Source: Diaphorobacter caeni (GTDB lineage: Bacteria > Pseudomonadota > Gammaproteobacteria > Burkholderiales > Burkholderiaceae_C). Taken from it: a stretch of 64,000 nt of DNA. Position 1 is the stretch's first letter; each line of letters starts with the position of its first letter. This document shows, one piece after another, positions 7,842 to 20,379 of this stretch. The notes under the pieces were generated by a model. It did no database searches and was not told the DNA's origin. It saw only the letters and a list, made by a program, of their open reading frames with translations. Both the position numbers and the translations under genes were made by a program. Where the stretch lies: assembly GCF_015354245.1 (NCBI RefSeq), contig NZ_JADKYZ010000008.1, forward strand, positions 186,001-250,000, written 5' to 3'.

Positions 7842-9320
7842 TCATCCCAGCAACGGACTGCGCACCCTCGATGCTCCGCTCGCCAGGTCGTACGCATGCC
7901 CCAGTTGCAACACGCCAAAGTCATCCTGCGTGCGGCCAATGATCTGCAACCCGACGGCTCTTGCGCCGTTGCCGAGTCCTGCTGGCACCGAGAGCGCCGG
8001 CAGACCGGCCATGGTGGCTCCGATCACCGTCTGCATCCAGCGGTGATAGGTGTCCATCTGCTGTCCGCCGACCGCATGCGGCCAGTCGCGTGCCGCGTCG
8101 AACGGAAAAACCTGTGCGGACGGCAACAGCAATGCCTCATATTGCTGATGCATGCGACGCAGGCACTCATACCAGGCCGAGCGTACGCGCGCCGCATCAA
8201 ACACCTGCATGGCGGTGAGCGCCAGCCCGCGTTCAAGCTCCCACACGGCTTCGGGCTTGAGCAAGCGGCGCTTCGCCGGGTCGTCATAGAGCGCACGATT
8301 GGTGCCTGCAAACTGGAAACTGCGCAGATCGAGCCAGGCGCGCCACAGGCTTTCCATGTCGAACGGCGGCACGACGCGCTCGACCGTGCAGCCCACCGCT
8401 TCGAAATGGGAGAGCGCCTTCTCGCAGACATCGAGCAGGCCGGGCTCTGTCGGTAGATGCCCGCCGAGATCGCCGAGCCAAGCGATGCGCGCGCCCTTGA
8501 AGTCGCGCTCCAGTGGCGCGCGGAAGTCGACGTTTGCAGCGCGGTGCGTGAGCGGCAGGCGCGCGTCGAAGCCCGCCATCACCGACAGCAGCATCGCGAG
8601 ATCGGGCACGTTGCGCGCCATCGGTCCGCCGACGCTGAACTGCTGAAAGAAAGTTTCGTCGGTCGGTCCGTGCGGAATGCAGCCCACCGACGTGCGCATG
8701 CCGTACACATGGTTGAACGCGGCAGGCGTGCGCAGCGAGCCCATCATGTCCGAGCCATCCGCCACCGGCAGCATGCGCAGCGCCACGCAGACGCCCGCGC
8801 CACCGCTGCTGCCTCCGGCCGAGAGCGACGGATCGAAGGCATTGCGTGTGGTGCCGTAGACCTCGTTGTAGGTATGTCCTCCAAGGCCGAATTCCGGCGA
8901 GTTGGTGCGGCCCACGAAGATCGCGCCCGATGCCCGCATGCGCTCGAAAACCACGGCATCGGTCTGGGTCACCTGCCCCTTGAAGATCGGCGAACCCTTC
9001 GTCGTGACCATGCCCTTGGCCGGCATGATGTCCTTGGGCGCCTGCGGAAATCCATGCAGAGCGCCTCTGCTCTCGCCGCGCGCGAGGTCCGCGTCCAGCG
9101 CATTGGCCTGCCTCCGCAGTTCCTCGCGCGGCATGCCGGCGACGATGGCGTTGACCTGCGGGTTGAAACGGTCCATCTGGGCCTGGTAGGCGTCAAGCAC
9201 CTCGGCGCAGGAGATCTCGCGTGCATGGATGGCGCGCGACAGCTCGGTCGCGGCAAGTTCCACGATGCCGCCAGTCGCCTGCAGCGGCCCTTGCCCTTGT
9301 TGAGTGGAATCGTTCGTCAT
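7842..9320 (-). CDS. Amidase signature family protein
   Basis: A 492-residue amidase of the Ser-cisSer-Lys class. The catalytic lysine is in HGFPQAPKDIMPAKG, followed by NSPEFGLGGHTYNEVYGTTRNAFDPSLSAGGSSGGAGV, which holds the Gly/Ser-rich signature and the cis-serine. The nucleophile loop reads GSDMMGSLRTPAAF; most family members have GSDGGGSIR, so two glycines are replaced by methionines, which may shape a different oxyanion pocket. The substrate cannot be told from sequence; aliphatic amides, aryl amides and carbamates are all possible. It is not GatA, as no gatB or gatC is nearby. The ATG at 9320 gives full family length. Confidence 0.85.
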   Translation of the reverse strand: MTNDSTQQGQGPLQATGGIVELAATELSRAIHAREISCAEVLDAYQAQMDRFNPQVNAIVAGMPREELRRQANALDADLARGESRGALHGFPQAPKDIMPAKGMVTTKGSPIFKGQVTQTDAVVFERMRASGAIFVGRTNSPEFGLGGHTYNEVYGTTRNAFDPSLSAGGSSGGAGVCVALRMLPVADGSDMMGSLRTPAAFNHVYGMRTSVGCIPHGPTDETFFQQFSVGGPMARNVPDLAMLLSVMAGFDARLPLTHRAANVDFRAPLERDFKGARIAWLGDLGGHLPTEPGLLDVCEKALSHFEAVGCTVERVVPPFDMESLWRAWLDLRSFQFAGTNRALYDDPAKRRLLKPEAVWELERGLALTAMQVFDAARVRSAWYECLRRMHQQYEALLLPSAQVFPFDAARDWPHAVGGQQMDTYHRWMQTVIGATMAGLPALSVPAGLGNGARAVGLQIIGRTQDDFGVLQLGHAYDLASGASRVRSPLLG

Positions 9321-9467
9321 CTTCGGTTCTGTCTCCTGTTCGGGTAAGGTGGTGTCCGATATGTGGAGGCCGCACCCGCGATGTCATCCTGTCTCACGAC
9401 TCATCGCAGGAGCAGCTCGAATCACTCGCCGCCGAGAAACTGCATCGCGCCTGACGATGCGCCGGTT

Positions 9468-10472
9468 TCAGGTGCGGCGACGCGGATGCAGCGGATACGC
9501 TGGATCGGTGTAGCCCGGTGTGGACGGATGGCCCGGTGCGACCAGCTCGTCGACCAGTCCGTCATCCTCGGGCGTGACGACGTAGTCGAGCGCCGGGAAA
9601 TAGTCCTGCCATTGCGCGAGCGTGCGCGGGCCCGCGATCACCGAGCTGATCGAGCGATGCGCGAGCACCCAGGCGGTGGCGAACTGCGCGAGCGAGATGC
9701 CGCATTCCGCCGCATGCTGCTTGAGGCGCTGCGCGATCTGCAGGGACTCCTCGCGGAATTCGGTCTCGCTCATGCGGCGGTCGCCACGGCCCGCGCGCGT
9801 GCCTTCCTGCGGCTCCTGCCCCGGCAGATACTTGCCGGTGAGCACGCCGCGCGCGACCGGGCTGTAGGAGGTCACGCCGATGCCGAAGTGTTCGCAGGCC
9901 GGAAGAATCTCGACTTCGGGCATGCGGTTGAGCAGGTTGTAGTACGGCTGACAGACCACAGGCCCCGGCATGCCGATCTGGCGCGCGCCATGCACCATCT
10001 CGCCGATGCGCCACGCGCGGAAGTTCGACAGCCCCCAGTAGCGGATCTTGCCGTCGCGCACCAGCGTGTCGAGCGCGCGCAGCGGCTCTTCCATGTCCAT
10101 GCCGTTGAAATCACGGTGCAGATACAGGATGTCGATGTGGTCGGTCTGCAGACGCGCAAGACTCGCCTCGACCTCGCGCAGCATCCACTTGCGCGAATAC
10201 TGGCCTTCATTCGGGCGATCGGACATGCGGTTGCCGAGCTTGGTGGCCAGCACCCAGTCATCGCGTTGGCCCTGGAGGATCTGGCCGAGCATGGATTCGG
10301 ACGCGCCCTTGGTGTAGACGTCCGCCGTGTCCATGTAGTTCACGCCATGCTCGCGCGCATGGGCCACGATGGACGAGGCTTCGGCGAGCTCCGTCTGGTC
10401 GCCGAACATCATCGTGCCCAGACACAGCGCGGACACCTTGAGCTGGCTCTTGCCGAGATTGCGGTATTGCAT
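9468..10472 (-). CDS. Aldo/keto reductase
   Basis: A 334-residue NADPH-dependent oxidoreductase of the AKR superfamily with a TIM-barrel fold. The catalytic tetrad is visible as D in YMDTADVYTKGASE, K in VLATKLG, and H in DHIDILYLHRDF, with the tyrosine in the ADVY segment. C-terminal ISSVIAGPRTLAQW is the usual cofactor phosphate-binding loop. It resembles the YdjG/Tas-like bacterial AKRs acting on aldehydes or small carbonyls. The gene precedes slyX by about 30 bp on the minus strand, without evidence of functional coupling. Confidence 0.85.
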   Translation of the reverse strand: MQYRNLGKSQLKVSALCLGTMMFGDQTELAEASSIVAHAREHGVNYMDTADVYTKGASESMLGQILQGQRDDWVLATKLGNRMSDRPNEGQYSRKWMLREVEASLARLQTDHIDILYLHRDFNGMDMEEPLRALDTLVRDGKIRYWGLSNFRAWRIGEMVHGARQIGMPGPVVCQPYYNLLNRMPEVEILPACEHFGIGVTSYSPVARGVLTGKYLPGQEPQEGTRAGRGDRRMSETEFREESLQIAQRLKQHAAECGISLAQFATAWVLAHRSISSVIAGPRTLAQWQDYFPALDYVVTPEDDGLVDELVAPGHPSTPGYTDPAYPLHPRRRT

Positions 10473-10502
10473 TCCTGTTGTCTCCTTCGTTCTTGTATGG
10501 GG

Positions 10503-10727
10503 TCAGTAGTGAGGAGGCCGCTCGTTGAGAATGGCCTGGCCTGAACCGGGTGCTCCCGCTTCGGGCAACTGCTTGCGCAGATCGGCGACCACGCGGATCA
10601 GATCGTCGATCTGCTGCTGTTGCCGGTAGATGGTGAGGTTGAGCTGATCGAGCAGGTCTTCGGTGAAGCTGGCCTTGATCTCCAGATCGCTCAGACGCTG
10701 CTCGGTGTGTTCGTTGAAATCGGACAT
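10503..10727 (-). CDS. slyX: SlyX family protein
   Basis: A small coiled-coil protein of 74 residues. MSDFNEHTEQRLSDLEIKASFTEDLLDQLN followed by QQQQIDDLIRVVADLRKQL is the SlyX pattern: a heptad-rich helix then a Pro-rich tail ending in the conserved PPHY. The ATG at 10727 is chosen over an upstream in-frame start at 10760 because the family begins at this methionine. The function of SlyX is not established. Confidence 0.88.
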   Translation of the reverse strand: MSDFNEHTEQRLSDLEIKASFTEDLLDQLNLTIYRQQQQIDDLIRVVADLRKQLPEAGAPGSGQAILNERPPHY

Positions 10728-10820
10728 GTCTTGTCTATTCCCTGCGGCCCGAAAGGGCACACCGTATCACTTGCGCGTGACCGCGGCGTGCCCATTCAGC
10801 CCTGTGCGCGGGATCTCACC

Positions 10821-12017
10821 TCAGGCGGCCAGCGCCTTCTTCAGGCGTGCAATGCCTTCGCGGATCTTGTCGACGTCGGCCGTCGCAAACGACAGGCGCA
10901 GCGTGGACAAATCGGGGTTCTGGCTGAAGAACGGAGCGCCAGGCACGAAGGCCACGCCTTCGGCGATCGCACGCTTGGCCAGTTCGTTGGCATTGCTTTC
11001 CTGACCACGCGCGCCGGTGAGCTTCACCCACAGGAACAGGCCACCCTTAGGCTGCACGAACTCGACCGCATCGCCAAGTTCCGAGCGCAGCGCATCGCCC
11101 ATGGCCTTGGCGCGCTCCGCATACACGGCACGCACGCGGGCGAGCGTCTGCGGCATCACGCCCGACTGGAGGTATTGCGCTGCGGTGGCCTGCGCATAGG
11201 TGCTGGTGTGCGCGTCGCTGAACTGCTTGCACATGGTGGCGCGCGCGAGCAGTTCCGGGTGGGCGATCAGCCAGCCGATGCGCAGACCCGGGCACAGCAC
11301 CTTGCTCAGCGAGCCGCAGTGCGCCAGCCATTCGCGGCTGCCGGGCACACTGGGCGAGAGCGCGAGCAGGCTCGCAGGTGGCGCTTCGCCGAAGTACAGA
11401 TCACCGTAGGGGTCATCTTCGACCAGCAGCACCTGGTGCTTGACCGCCAGTTCCAGCACCTGCTTGCGGCGCGCGAGCGAGAGCGTCGCACCGCTCGGGT
11501 TGCCGAACGTGGGAATCAGATAGACCAGCTTGGGCCGGTGCTCGACGATGAGCTTCTCGAGCGCATCGGGCTGCACGCCGTCACCGTCGACCGGAGCGCT
11601 GATGACCTCCGCGCCATAGAGGCGAAAGCATTGGATGGTCGCCAGAAAGGTCGGGCCTTCCACGATCACCTTGTCGCCGGGGTTGATCATGGTCTTGCCG
11701 ATCAGGTCCAGCGCCTGCTGGCTGCCGGTGGTCACGATCAACTGCTCGGGAGCCACGTCCTTGGCGCCCTTGGTCGCCATGAACGCCGAGAGCTGCTCGC
11801 GCAGCGGCTGGTAGCCCTCGGTCGCGCCGTACTGCAGCGCGGCACCGGCCTGCGTCGCCAGCACTTCGTCCACGGCTGTCTTGATGCCGGGGACATCGAA
11901 CATGGCGCTGTCGGGGAAGCCACCGGCAAAACTGATGATGCCGGGCTTGCCCAGCAACTTGAACAATTCACGGATCGCCGAGGTCTCGACGTTGTTTAAA
12001 CGGTCAGCAAATTTCAT
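10821..12017 (-). CDS. PLP-dependent aminotransferase (LysN/2-aminoadipate transaminase-like)
   Basis: A fold-type I aminotransferase of 398 residues. PLP-binding features are TTGSQQALDLIGK, the Asp in LVEDDPYGDLYF and the Schiff-base lysine in GSLSKVLCPGLRIGW. Size and motifs match the stand-alone, non-regulatory relatives of MocR proteins, annotated as 2-aminoadipate or branched-chain/aromatic transaminases; the amino donor cannot be fixed from sequence. The ATG at 12017 (MKFADRLNNVETSAIREL) is preferred over the start at 12068 because the extra 17 residues do not belong to the domain. It faces the AT-rich gap before the lipoprotein gene. Confidence 0.82.
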   Translation of the reverse strand: MKFADRLNNVETSAIRELFKLLGKPGIISFAGGFPDSAMFDVPGIKTAVDEVLATQAGAALQYGATEGYQPLREQLSAFMATKGAKDVAPEQLIVTTGSQQALDLIGKTMINPGDKVIVEGPTFLATIQCFRLYGAEVISAPVDGDGVQPDALEKLIVEHRPKLVYLIPTFGNPSGATLSLARRKQVLELAVKHQVLLVEDDPYGDLYFGEAPPASLLALSPSVPGSREWLAHCGSLSKVLCPGLRIGWLIAHPELLARATMCKQFSDAHTSTYAQATAAQYLQSGVMPQTLARVRAVYAERAKAMGDALRSELGDAVEFVQPKGGLFLWVKLTGARGQESNANELAKRAIAEGVAFVPGAPFFSQNPDLSTLRLSFATADVDKIREGIARLKKALAA

Positions 12018-12462
12018 CCCACAAATCCTTGGAAATACTTGGGTCAACTCAGGGCAGAACCGCCCCATTGTCTTGCATTGGACGACTCCATGAAGACGCT
12101 CGACTTTTCCGTCGACCGAGCAGCATTTTCATACACTAAAACTCACAATTTCACTCAAATACATACACAGTGTGCCGCACTTGTTTCAGATGCCCCAAAG
12201 ACGCATTCCTTTTCGCCGACTCGGTAGTGTTGTTTGCATTTCATAGTTTAAAAAAAACATGTCTGCATGAAGATAGTCGATCATTTTTCAACCCCGAGTG
12301 CATTCGCTCATTTCTGATTCCACATTGCAAAACTTTGATATAGCGCAAAGAAAGCAAATCTATTTGATCGCAATTTGATAATTAAAAAAGCAATTGGTAA
12401 CACTTGCGAAGGAATCTGACCATTGAGGCCGTTCTGTTCACTTATGTCCTCAGGAGTGTGAT
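12018..12462. other. AT-rich intergenic region between divergent genes
   Basis: This 445-bp gap is far richer in A and T than its surroundings, especially 12100-12420, with A-runs at 12249-12257 and 12385-12391. Several loose promoter-like hexamers occur (for example TTGATA at 12335 and GATAAT at 12376), but no pair with proper spacing is convincing. It must contain the promoters of the lipoprotein and of the aminotransferase. Such a composition is often a target for H-NS-type proteins. Confidence 0.4.
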
Positions 12463-15048
<2,586 letters not shown>

Positions 15049-15087
15049 GCATCAGGGTTTGCTCTCTCTCAAAACCTGAGCAATCAG

Positions 15088-15139
15088 CACAACAGTAACA
15101 GTGTGTTTCACTTGAAACCGCTGTTGCTGTTGTGTTTTT
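15088..15139 (+). terminator. Strong intrinsic terminator between lipoprotein and TpsB genes
   Basis: CACAACAGTAACAG at 15088-15101 pairs with CTGTTGCTGTTGTG at 15121-15134 (13 Watson-Crick pairs and one G-U), and five T follow. It lies 40 bp after the lipoprotein stop and 60 bp before the transporter start, so it should reduce read-through between the two genes. Confidence 0.8.
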
Positions 15140-15198
15140 CGATAGGCGCCTAGCGACATGCGGGGACCGCGCCACCAGTTACGACAAGAAGGTCGATC

Positions 15199-16893
15199 AT
15201 GAATTACCCCGCCACTTTCTCTCTCAGGCTGCCAGCATTGGCGGTCTTTTTGTGTTTTTCTCCTCTGCTCTCCCATGCCCAATCCGCAACGGCGGGAGGC
15301 AATCCCCTGAGCACACTGCCCTCCGTTCCCGCGCCTCAGCCGCAGGCACAGGTGCCGCTGCAGGTGGCACCACCGCAGACCCAGGTGGAGCAGATGCTCG
15401 CCCTCAAGGTGCAGATCACCCGCGTGGACGTGCAGGGCGTGTCCGCCATTCCATTCGAGGAAGTCAGCGCCCTGCTCTCGCCGCTGAGCGGCGGAACGCA
15501 CACCATCGCCGACCTGATGGCCGCCGCGCATAAGGTGACCGCGCTGTATCAGGAACGCGGCTACGCGCTGTCGTTCGCCTTTGTTCCGGCGCAGGATTTC
15601 GCGGGCGGCGTGGTGCGCTTCAGCGTGGTCGAAGGCTATTTGCAGCGCGTGGAGCTTGAAGGCGATTTCGGCAACTCCGAAGCGCTGGTGCGCGAGATCG
15701 CCGAGCCGCTGCTCAAGGAGCGCCCTCTCACCTCGGCCACCTTCCAGAAGCAGACGCAGCTGATGACGCGCCTGCCCGGCATCGAGATCGCCGCAATCGC
15801 CAATCTGCCCACCACAACGGACGGCGCGACGCCGCTGGTTCTCAAGGCCAAGCACAAGCCGATCATCGTCTCGGTCGGTGGCGAACTGCGCAAGCCGACA
15901 TCGCGTTTCATGGCCAATCTGCTGGTCAACGACCCTTTCTGGCAAGGCAGCCAGTTCCAGTTCTCGACCCTGCTGCGCAATCCAAGCGACGAGCGCTTTC
16001 TCTCGGCCGGATTCACCCAGCTGCTCAACGCCTCGGGCACCGTGGCGCGCGCGAGCTACTCGGACTACCGCAGCCACAACGACCCGCTGTCCAAACTGCC
16101 GGGCATCGACGACGACACCTCCCAGCGCAAGCTGGACCTGAGCGTGACGCATCCGTGGATCGTCGCGGGCAACGAACAGCTCAGCACCACGGCCGGCTTC
16201 TACGGCCTGAACTACCGCAAGGAGTACTGGGTCCCCGCCAACTCGATCGGCATCCATGACGAGGAACGCGTGCGTGCGCTCTACGCGCAGGTGGCCTGGT
16301 CCAAGGCGGCAGCCACCGTCGGCCGCTCGGCCAACGTGACGCTGACGCAGGGCATCGACGGACTCGGCGCGGGCTTCGACCGAGGCAACAACGTCGGCCA
16401 GCCCATGCTCGCCAATCCGGCCAAGCTCGACTTCACCCGCGTGAGCGGCGACTACTCCGAGCGCCACCGCTTCGCCAACAAGCTGGGCGCGGCCTTCGGC
16501 TTTGGCGGACAGTACTCGGGCGACATCCTGCCCACACCCGAGCGCGTGTCCTTCGGCAGCTTACGCTATGGACGCGGCTATGCGCCGGGCGAATTCTCCG
16601 GCGACAAGGGCGTCGGCGCGAACGCCGAGCTGAACTACCAGTTCACCATGGACAGCAAGTGGCTCAAGAGCGTCGAGCCCTACGTGCTCTACGAATGGGC
16701 CAAGCTCTGGCAGAACACCTCGGGCACCGTCGCCACGACGATGAAGTCCGCGAGCGTCGGCGTGCGCCTGGCCGACAACAAGCACTACTCGCTGGATCTC
16801 GCGGTCTCCAAACCGCTCGGCGCGCGCACCGCCAACAATCCCGAGCGCTCGCTGCGCTACGGGCTGATCCTGAGCTACAACCTCGACTTGTAG
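15199..16893 (+). CDS. TpsB/FhaC/ShlB-family outer-membrane transporter
   Basis: A 564-residue Omp85-superfamily protein of two-partner secretion type. A Sec signal peptide (to about residue 28, SHAQS) precedes a Pro/Gln-rich linker. POTRA-type sequence follows, beginning VQITRVDVQGVSAIPFEEV (residues ~70-90) and continuing through RGYALSFAFVPAQDFAGGVVRFSVVEGYLQRVEL. The remainder forms a 16-stranded barrel, with the L6 motif as GRGYAPGEFSGDKG near residue 458 and a C-terminal strand ending in aromatic/hydrophobic residues (LILSYNLDL). It should move a partner across the outer membrane; the only candidate nearby is the repetitive lipoprotein upstream. An AAGAAGG ribosome-binding site supports the ATG at 15199. 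Confidence 0.85.
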   Translation: MNYPATFSLRLPALAVFLCFSPLLSHAQSATAGGNPLSTLPSVPAPQPQAQVPLQVAPPQTQVEQMLALKVQITRVDVQGVSAIPFEEVSALLSPLSGGTHTIADLMAAAHKVTALYQERGYALSFAFVPAQDFAGGVVRFSVVEGYLQRVELEGDFGNSEALVREIAEPLLKERPLTSATFQKQTQLMTRLPGIEIAAIANLPTTTDGATPLVLKAKHKPIIVSVGGELRKPTSRFMANLLVNDPFWQGSQFQFSTLLRNPSDERFLSAGFTQLLNASGTVARASYSDYRSHNDPLSKLPGIDDDTSQRKLDLSVTHPWIVAGNEQLSTTAGFYGLNYRKEYWVPANSIGIHDEERVRALYAQVAWSKAAATVGRSANVTLTQGIDGLGAGFDRGNNVGQPMLANPAKLDFTRVSGDYSERHRFANKLGAAFGFGGQYSGDILPTPERVSFGSLRYGRGYAPGEFSGDKGVGANAELNYQFTMDSKWLKSVEPYVLYEWAKLWQNTSGTVATTMKSASVGVRLADNKHYSLDLAVSKPLGARTANNPERSLRYGLILSYNLDL

Positions 16894-16940
16894 TCACGCG
16901 AATGCGCATCGGTTTCATGGTGCTGCGACAATGCGGCTCC

Positions 16941-17579
16941 ATGAAACAGAGCGACATCGAGCCCTTCTTCGCCACGCTGAAAGCGGCCAACCCACAACCC
17001 AACACCGAGCTCGAATACACCTCCGTGTTCGAGCTGCTCACCGCCGTCCTGCTGTCCGCACAGGCCACCGACGTGGGCGTGAACAAGGCCACGCGCAAGC
17101 TGTTCCCCGTCGCCAACACGCCCCAGGCCATCCTCGACCTCGGGCTCGAAGGCCTCGAGAGCTACATCAGGACGATTGGTCTGTACCACAGCAAGGCCAA
17201 GCATCTGCTCGAGACCTGCCGCATGCTCATCGACCGCCACGGCGGCAAGGTGCCGCAGACGCGCGAAGAGCTGCAGGCCCTTCCCGGCGTGGGCCGCAAG
17301 ACCGCCAACGTGGTGCTCAACGTCGCTTTCGGTCAGCCCACCATGGCGGTCGACACCCACATCTTCCGCGTGAGCAACCGCACCGGCCTCGCGCCCGGCA
17401 AGGACCCGCTGGCCGTCGAACTGCAGCTCATGAAACGCGTGCCGGACGAATACGCGGTCGATTCGCACCACTGGCTGATTCTGCTCGGCCGCTACGTCTG
17501 CCAGGCCCGCAAGCCGCGCTGCTGGGAATGCGTGGTCTCGAAATATTGCGACTTCACGCCCAAGACCCTGCCCTCGTAA
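16941..17579 (+). CDS. nth: Endonuclease III
   Basis: A 212-residue DNA glycosylase/AP lyase that removes oxidised pyrimidines in base excision repair. The helix-hairpin-helix [14 protein letters not shown] holds the catalytic lysine, [11 protein letters not shown] holds the catalytic aspartate, and the C-terminal [17 protein letters not shown] gives the C-x6-C-x2-C-x5-C pattern for the 4Fe-4S cluster. The ATG at 16941 ([10 protein letters not shown]) is the family start; upstream in-frame starts would read back into the transporter gene. Confidence 0.95.
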   Translation: MKQSDIEPFFATLKAANPQPNTELEYTSVFELLTAVLLSAQATDVGVNKATRKLFPVANTPQAILDLGLEGLESYIRTIGLYHSKAKHLLETCRMLIDRHGGKVPQTREELQALPGVGRKTANVVLNVAFGQPTMAVDTHIFRVSNRTGLAPGKDPLAVELQLMKRVPDEYAVDSHHWLILLGRYVCQARKPRCWECVVSKYCDFTPKTLPS

Positions 17580-17703
17580 AGCGGCTTCATGGCCAACGGC
17601 AAAGTCGCCAGACGGCGCTTTGACTGACATGAGCGGTGCATGTGGAAGGAGAACAATCCCACAAAAGACTCCAACAAGCACGGTTCATGAAAGGCCTCAA
17701 GCC

Positions 17704-19041
17704 ATGGGAACAACGACTACACCAACTCCCAACCCACAAGGCGGCACGCCGCACCAGCCCGGCGTCTACTCGGCGCAGGAAAAGCGCCACCGCATCTTCG
17801 CGATCATGGCGGCCTCCTCGGGCAATCTGGTGGAATGGTTCGACTTCTATGTCTACGCGTTTTCCGCGCTCTATTTCGCCGGCGCGTTCTTTCCCCAATC
17901 CGATCCCACGGTGCAGTTGCTCAATACCGCCGGTGTGTTCGCCGCCGGTTTTCTGATGCGCCCCATCGGCGGCTGGCTGTTTGGCCGCATCGCCGACAAG
18001 TACGGCCGCAAGCTCTCGCTGCTGATCTCGGTGGCGATGATGTGCACCGGCTCGCTCGTCATCGCCTGTCTGCCCACCTATGCGCAGATCGGCGCGTGGG
18101 CTCCGTTCCTGCTCCTGGTCTGCCGCCTGTTCCAAGGTCTTTCGGTCGGCGGCGAATACGGCACCACCGCCACCTACATGAGCGAAGTGGCGCTCAAAGG
18201 ACAGCGCGGATTCTTCTCTTCCTTCCAATACGTCACGCTGATCGGCGGCCAGTTGCTCGCCGTGCTCGTCATCGTGATTCTCGAAGCCATCCTCACGGAC
18301 CAGGAACTGCGCGCATGGGGCTGGCGCATTCCCTTCGTCTGCGGTGCCGTGGCCGCGGTCGTCGCGCTGATGCTGCGTCGCACCCTGCATGAAACGCAGA
18401 CCGACGCCGCCAAGAACAATGAAGAAGCCGGCACCATCCGCGGCCTGTTCCGCCACCACGCCGCAGCCTTCGTCACCGTGCTTGGCTACACCGCCGGTGG
18501 CTCGCTGATCTTCTACACCTTCACCACCTACATGCAGAAGTATCTGGTGAACACCGTTCACCTGCCGATCAAGACCGCCAGCTACGTGATGACCGTGGCG
18601 CTGTTCGTCTACATGTGCATGCAGCCGCTGTTCGGCATGCTGTCCGACCGCATCGGCAGACGCAACAACATGCTGCTGTTCGGGGCGCTCGGCGCACTGC
18701 TCACCGTGCCGATTCTCACCGCGCTGCAGCACACGACCAGCCCCTACGTGGCACTCGCTCTCATCATCGCGGCACTGGCCATCGTGAGCTTCTACACCTC
18801 GATCAGCGGCATCGTGAAGGCCGAGATGTTCCCGCCCGAAGTGCGCGCCCTCGGCGTCGGTCTGGCCTACGCGGTCGCCAATGCGATCTTCGGTGGAACG
18901 GCCGAGTATGTCGCGCTCTACCTCAAGGACCAGGGCCACGAATCATCGTTTTTCTGGTACGTGACGGTCATGATGGTGATCGCCTTTCTGTTCAGCTTCC
19001 GCCTCCCCAAGCAGGCGGCTTATCTGCACCACGATCACTGA
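17704..19041 (+). CDS. MFS transporter, metabolite:H+ symporter (KgtP-like)
   Basis: A 445-residue inner-membrane permease with 12 predicted membrane segments. The N-terminal [27 protein letters not shown] and the loop [18 protein letters not shown] are typical of the MHS branch (alpha-ketoglutarate permease KgtP and relatives). Dicarboxylate or related organic-acid uptake with protons is likely; the exact substrate is not readable. The start at ATG 17704 gives a short polar N-terminus before the first helix; an in-frame start at 17620 is possible and a clear ribosome-binding site is lacking for either. A 9-bp stem, GGGATGTCG/CGACATCCC, follows at 19049-19084 but has no T-tract. Confidence 0.85.
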   Translation: MGTTTTPTPNPQGGTPHQPGVYSAQEKRHRIFAIMAASSGNLVEWFDFYVYAFSALYFAGAFFPQSDPTVQLLNTAGVFAAGFLMRPIGGWLFGRIADKYGRKLSLLISVAMMCTGSLVIACLPTYAQIGAWAPFLLLVCRLFQGLSVGGEYGTTATYMSEVALKGQRGFFSSFQYVTLIGGQLLAVLVIVILEAILTDQELRAWGWRIPFVCGAVAAVVALMLRRTLHETQTDAAKNNEEAGTIRGLFRHHAAAFVTVLGYTAGGSLIFYTFTTYMQKYLVNTVHLPIKTASYVMTVALFVYMCMQPLFGMLSDRIGRRNNMLLFGALGALLTVPILTALQHTTSPYVALALIIAALAIVSFYTSISGIVKAEMFPPEVRALGVGLAYAVANAIFGGTAEYVALYLKDQGHESSFFWYVTVMMVIAFLFSFRLPKQAAYLHHDH

Positions 19042-19187
19042 AACGCCCGGGATGTCGGTTGGCAGGTCGCGGCATCGACATCCCAGTAAGCGCCAACTTT
19101 CACCATGCACGTGACATGTGGGAGAACTTCGCGACCATGGATTGATTTGCGGACTCAAGCCATTATGATGAGGCCAGTTTCAAACCC

Positions 19188-20357
19188 ATGCGACTGGCCA
19201 TGCCGCCAAACTCCGATCCGTTTCCCCAAGCCTTCGAGAGCAGCGTCCTGAATGACGGACCGCGCAGCGGATCGGTCCCTGCCGCTGCCTCCGGAAACGC
19301 CTCCAACCCGCAGCAGTGGCTCATTGAAGTCAGCTCGCGCCAGCCACTTCCCTCCGCATTGAGTCGAGTGGTGCAAAGCTTTGAACTTCCTCTCATCCGC
19401 CTCGTTCAGCGCGACGCTGGCGTTCTATCCGACGAGGGTCACGCGGCCCGCAGACTCATCGATGCAGTGATAGAGCGTGGTCTGCGCTATCCCGACGAAC
19501 ACTCCGAAAAATTCGAGCGTTTCATCGCGCTCGCCAACCAAACGGTGCGCCATCTCACCGCCCTTCCGGTGCATGACGCGAGCGCGTTCGAGCACATGCT
19601 CCGCATGTGGAATCGCGCCTGGGAAAAGCCTTCGTCAACCAGCCTCGCGGCGATGGCGGCTGCGGGCCATCCAGAAGCCTTTCAGGATTTGATTCGGGAG
19701 AACACCACGGCCTTCGATTCACTTCCGGCAGCGCGTTCAGCCCCCGCGTTATGGCTTGAATTTCTCACAGGCCCCTGGGCCCGGGTCGCGGCGCATTCGC
19801 AATGCTCTGCCAACAAGCAACGCGCCGGAAAATACCTGACGATGGTGCCCGTGCTGCTCTGGTGCGTGCAGCCCTTCATGGAACGCGACGACGCGCGCAG
19901 ACTGCTGTCATGGACCGGTGATCTGGCCGATCTGGTGGGAGAAGGACTCGCCAGCGTGGGATACCCACAAGACGACATTCTCCCCATGCAGCAGCGGATC
20001 ATGCGACTGCGCGCCCACCTCACGAAAATCGCCGAGTCTGAACCGCACGCATCCACGCTGGCCGCAGCCGAACCCCAACCGCCGTCCGACGCGGATGTGG
20101 ACATCCAGGTCGAGCCCTATCAAACCGGTCAATGGTTCGACATGTGGATCCAGCAGCGCTGCATCCGTACGCAACTGACATGGGCCAACAGCGCACAGTC
20201 AACCTTCATGTTCACCGCGCAGGACGGCAGCACGCAATCGCTCACGCGCCGCATGCTCGACAGCCTCGCCGACAAGCAAAGCCTGCAGCGCGTGCAAGAT
20301 CCGGCCTCCGCACCCGACAGCGTTTTCTACGGTCAGGTGCGGCACAGCACCTACTGA
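19188..20357 (+). CDS. DUF1631 family protein, short form
   Basis: A 389-residue protein with conserved DUF1631 segments: LEFLTGPWARVAAHSQ, VPVLLWCVQPFMERDDARRLL followed by a GLASVGYP helix, and the C-terminal TGQWFDMWIQQRCIRTQLTWANSAQSTFMFTAQDG. Many family members are roughly twice as long with an extra N-terminal part, so this is a compact version. The family has no established biochemical function. There is no ribosome-binding site strong enough to settle the start, and two in-frame ATGs (19188, 19200) compete. It is convergent with cobT, 22 bp apart. Confidence 0.6.
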   Translation: MRLAMPPNSDPFPQAFESSVLNDGPRSGSVPAAASGNASNPQQWLIEVSSRQPLPSALSRVVQSFELPLIRLVQRDAGVLSDEGHAARRLIDAVIERGLRYPDEHSEKFERFIALANQTVRHLTALPVHDASAFEHMLRMWNRAWEKPSSTSLAAMAAAGHPEAFQDLIRENTTAFDSLPAARSAPALWLEFLTGPWARVAAHSQCSANKQRAGKYLTMVPVLLWCVQPFMERDDARRLLSWTGDLADLVGEGLASVGYPQDDILPMQQRIMRLRAHLTKIAESEPHASTLAAAEPQPPSDADVDIQVEPYQTGQWFDMWIQQRCIRTQLTWANSAQSTFMFTAQDGSTQSLTRRMLDSLADKQSLQRVQDPASAPDSVFYGQVRHSTY

Positions 20358-20379
20358 GCCCAACCTTCGTCCATGAAGG

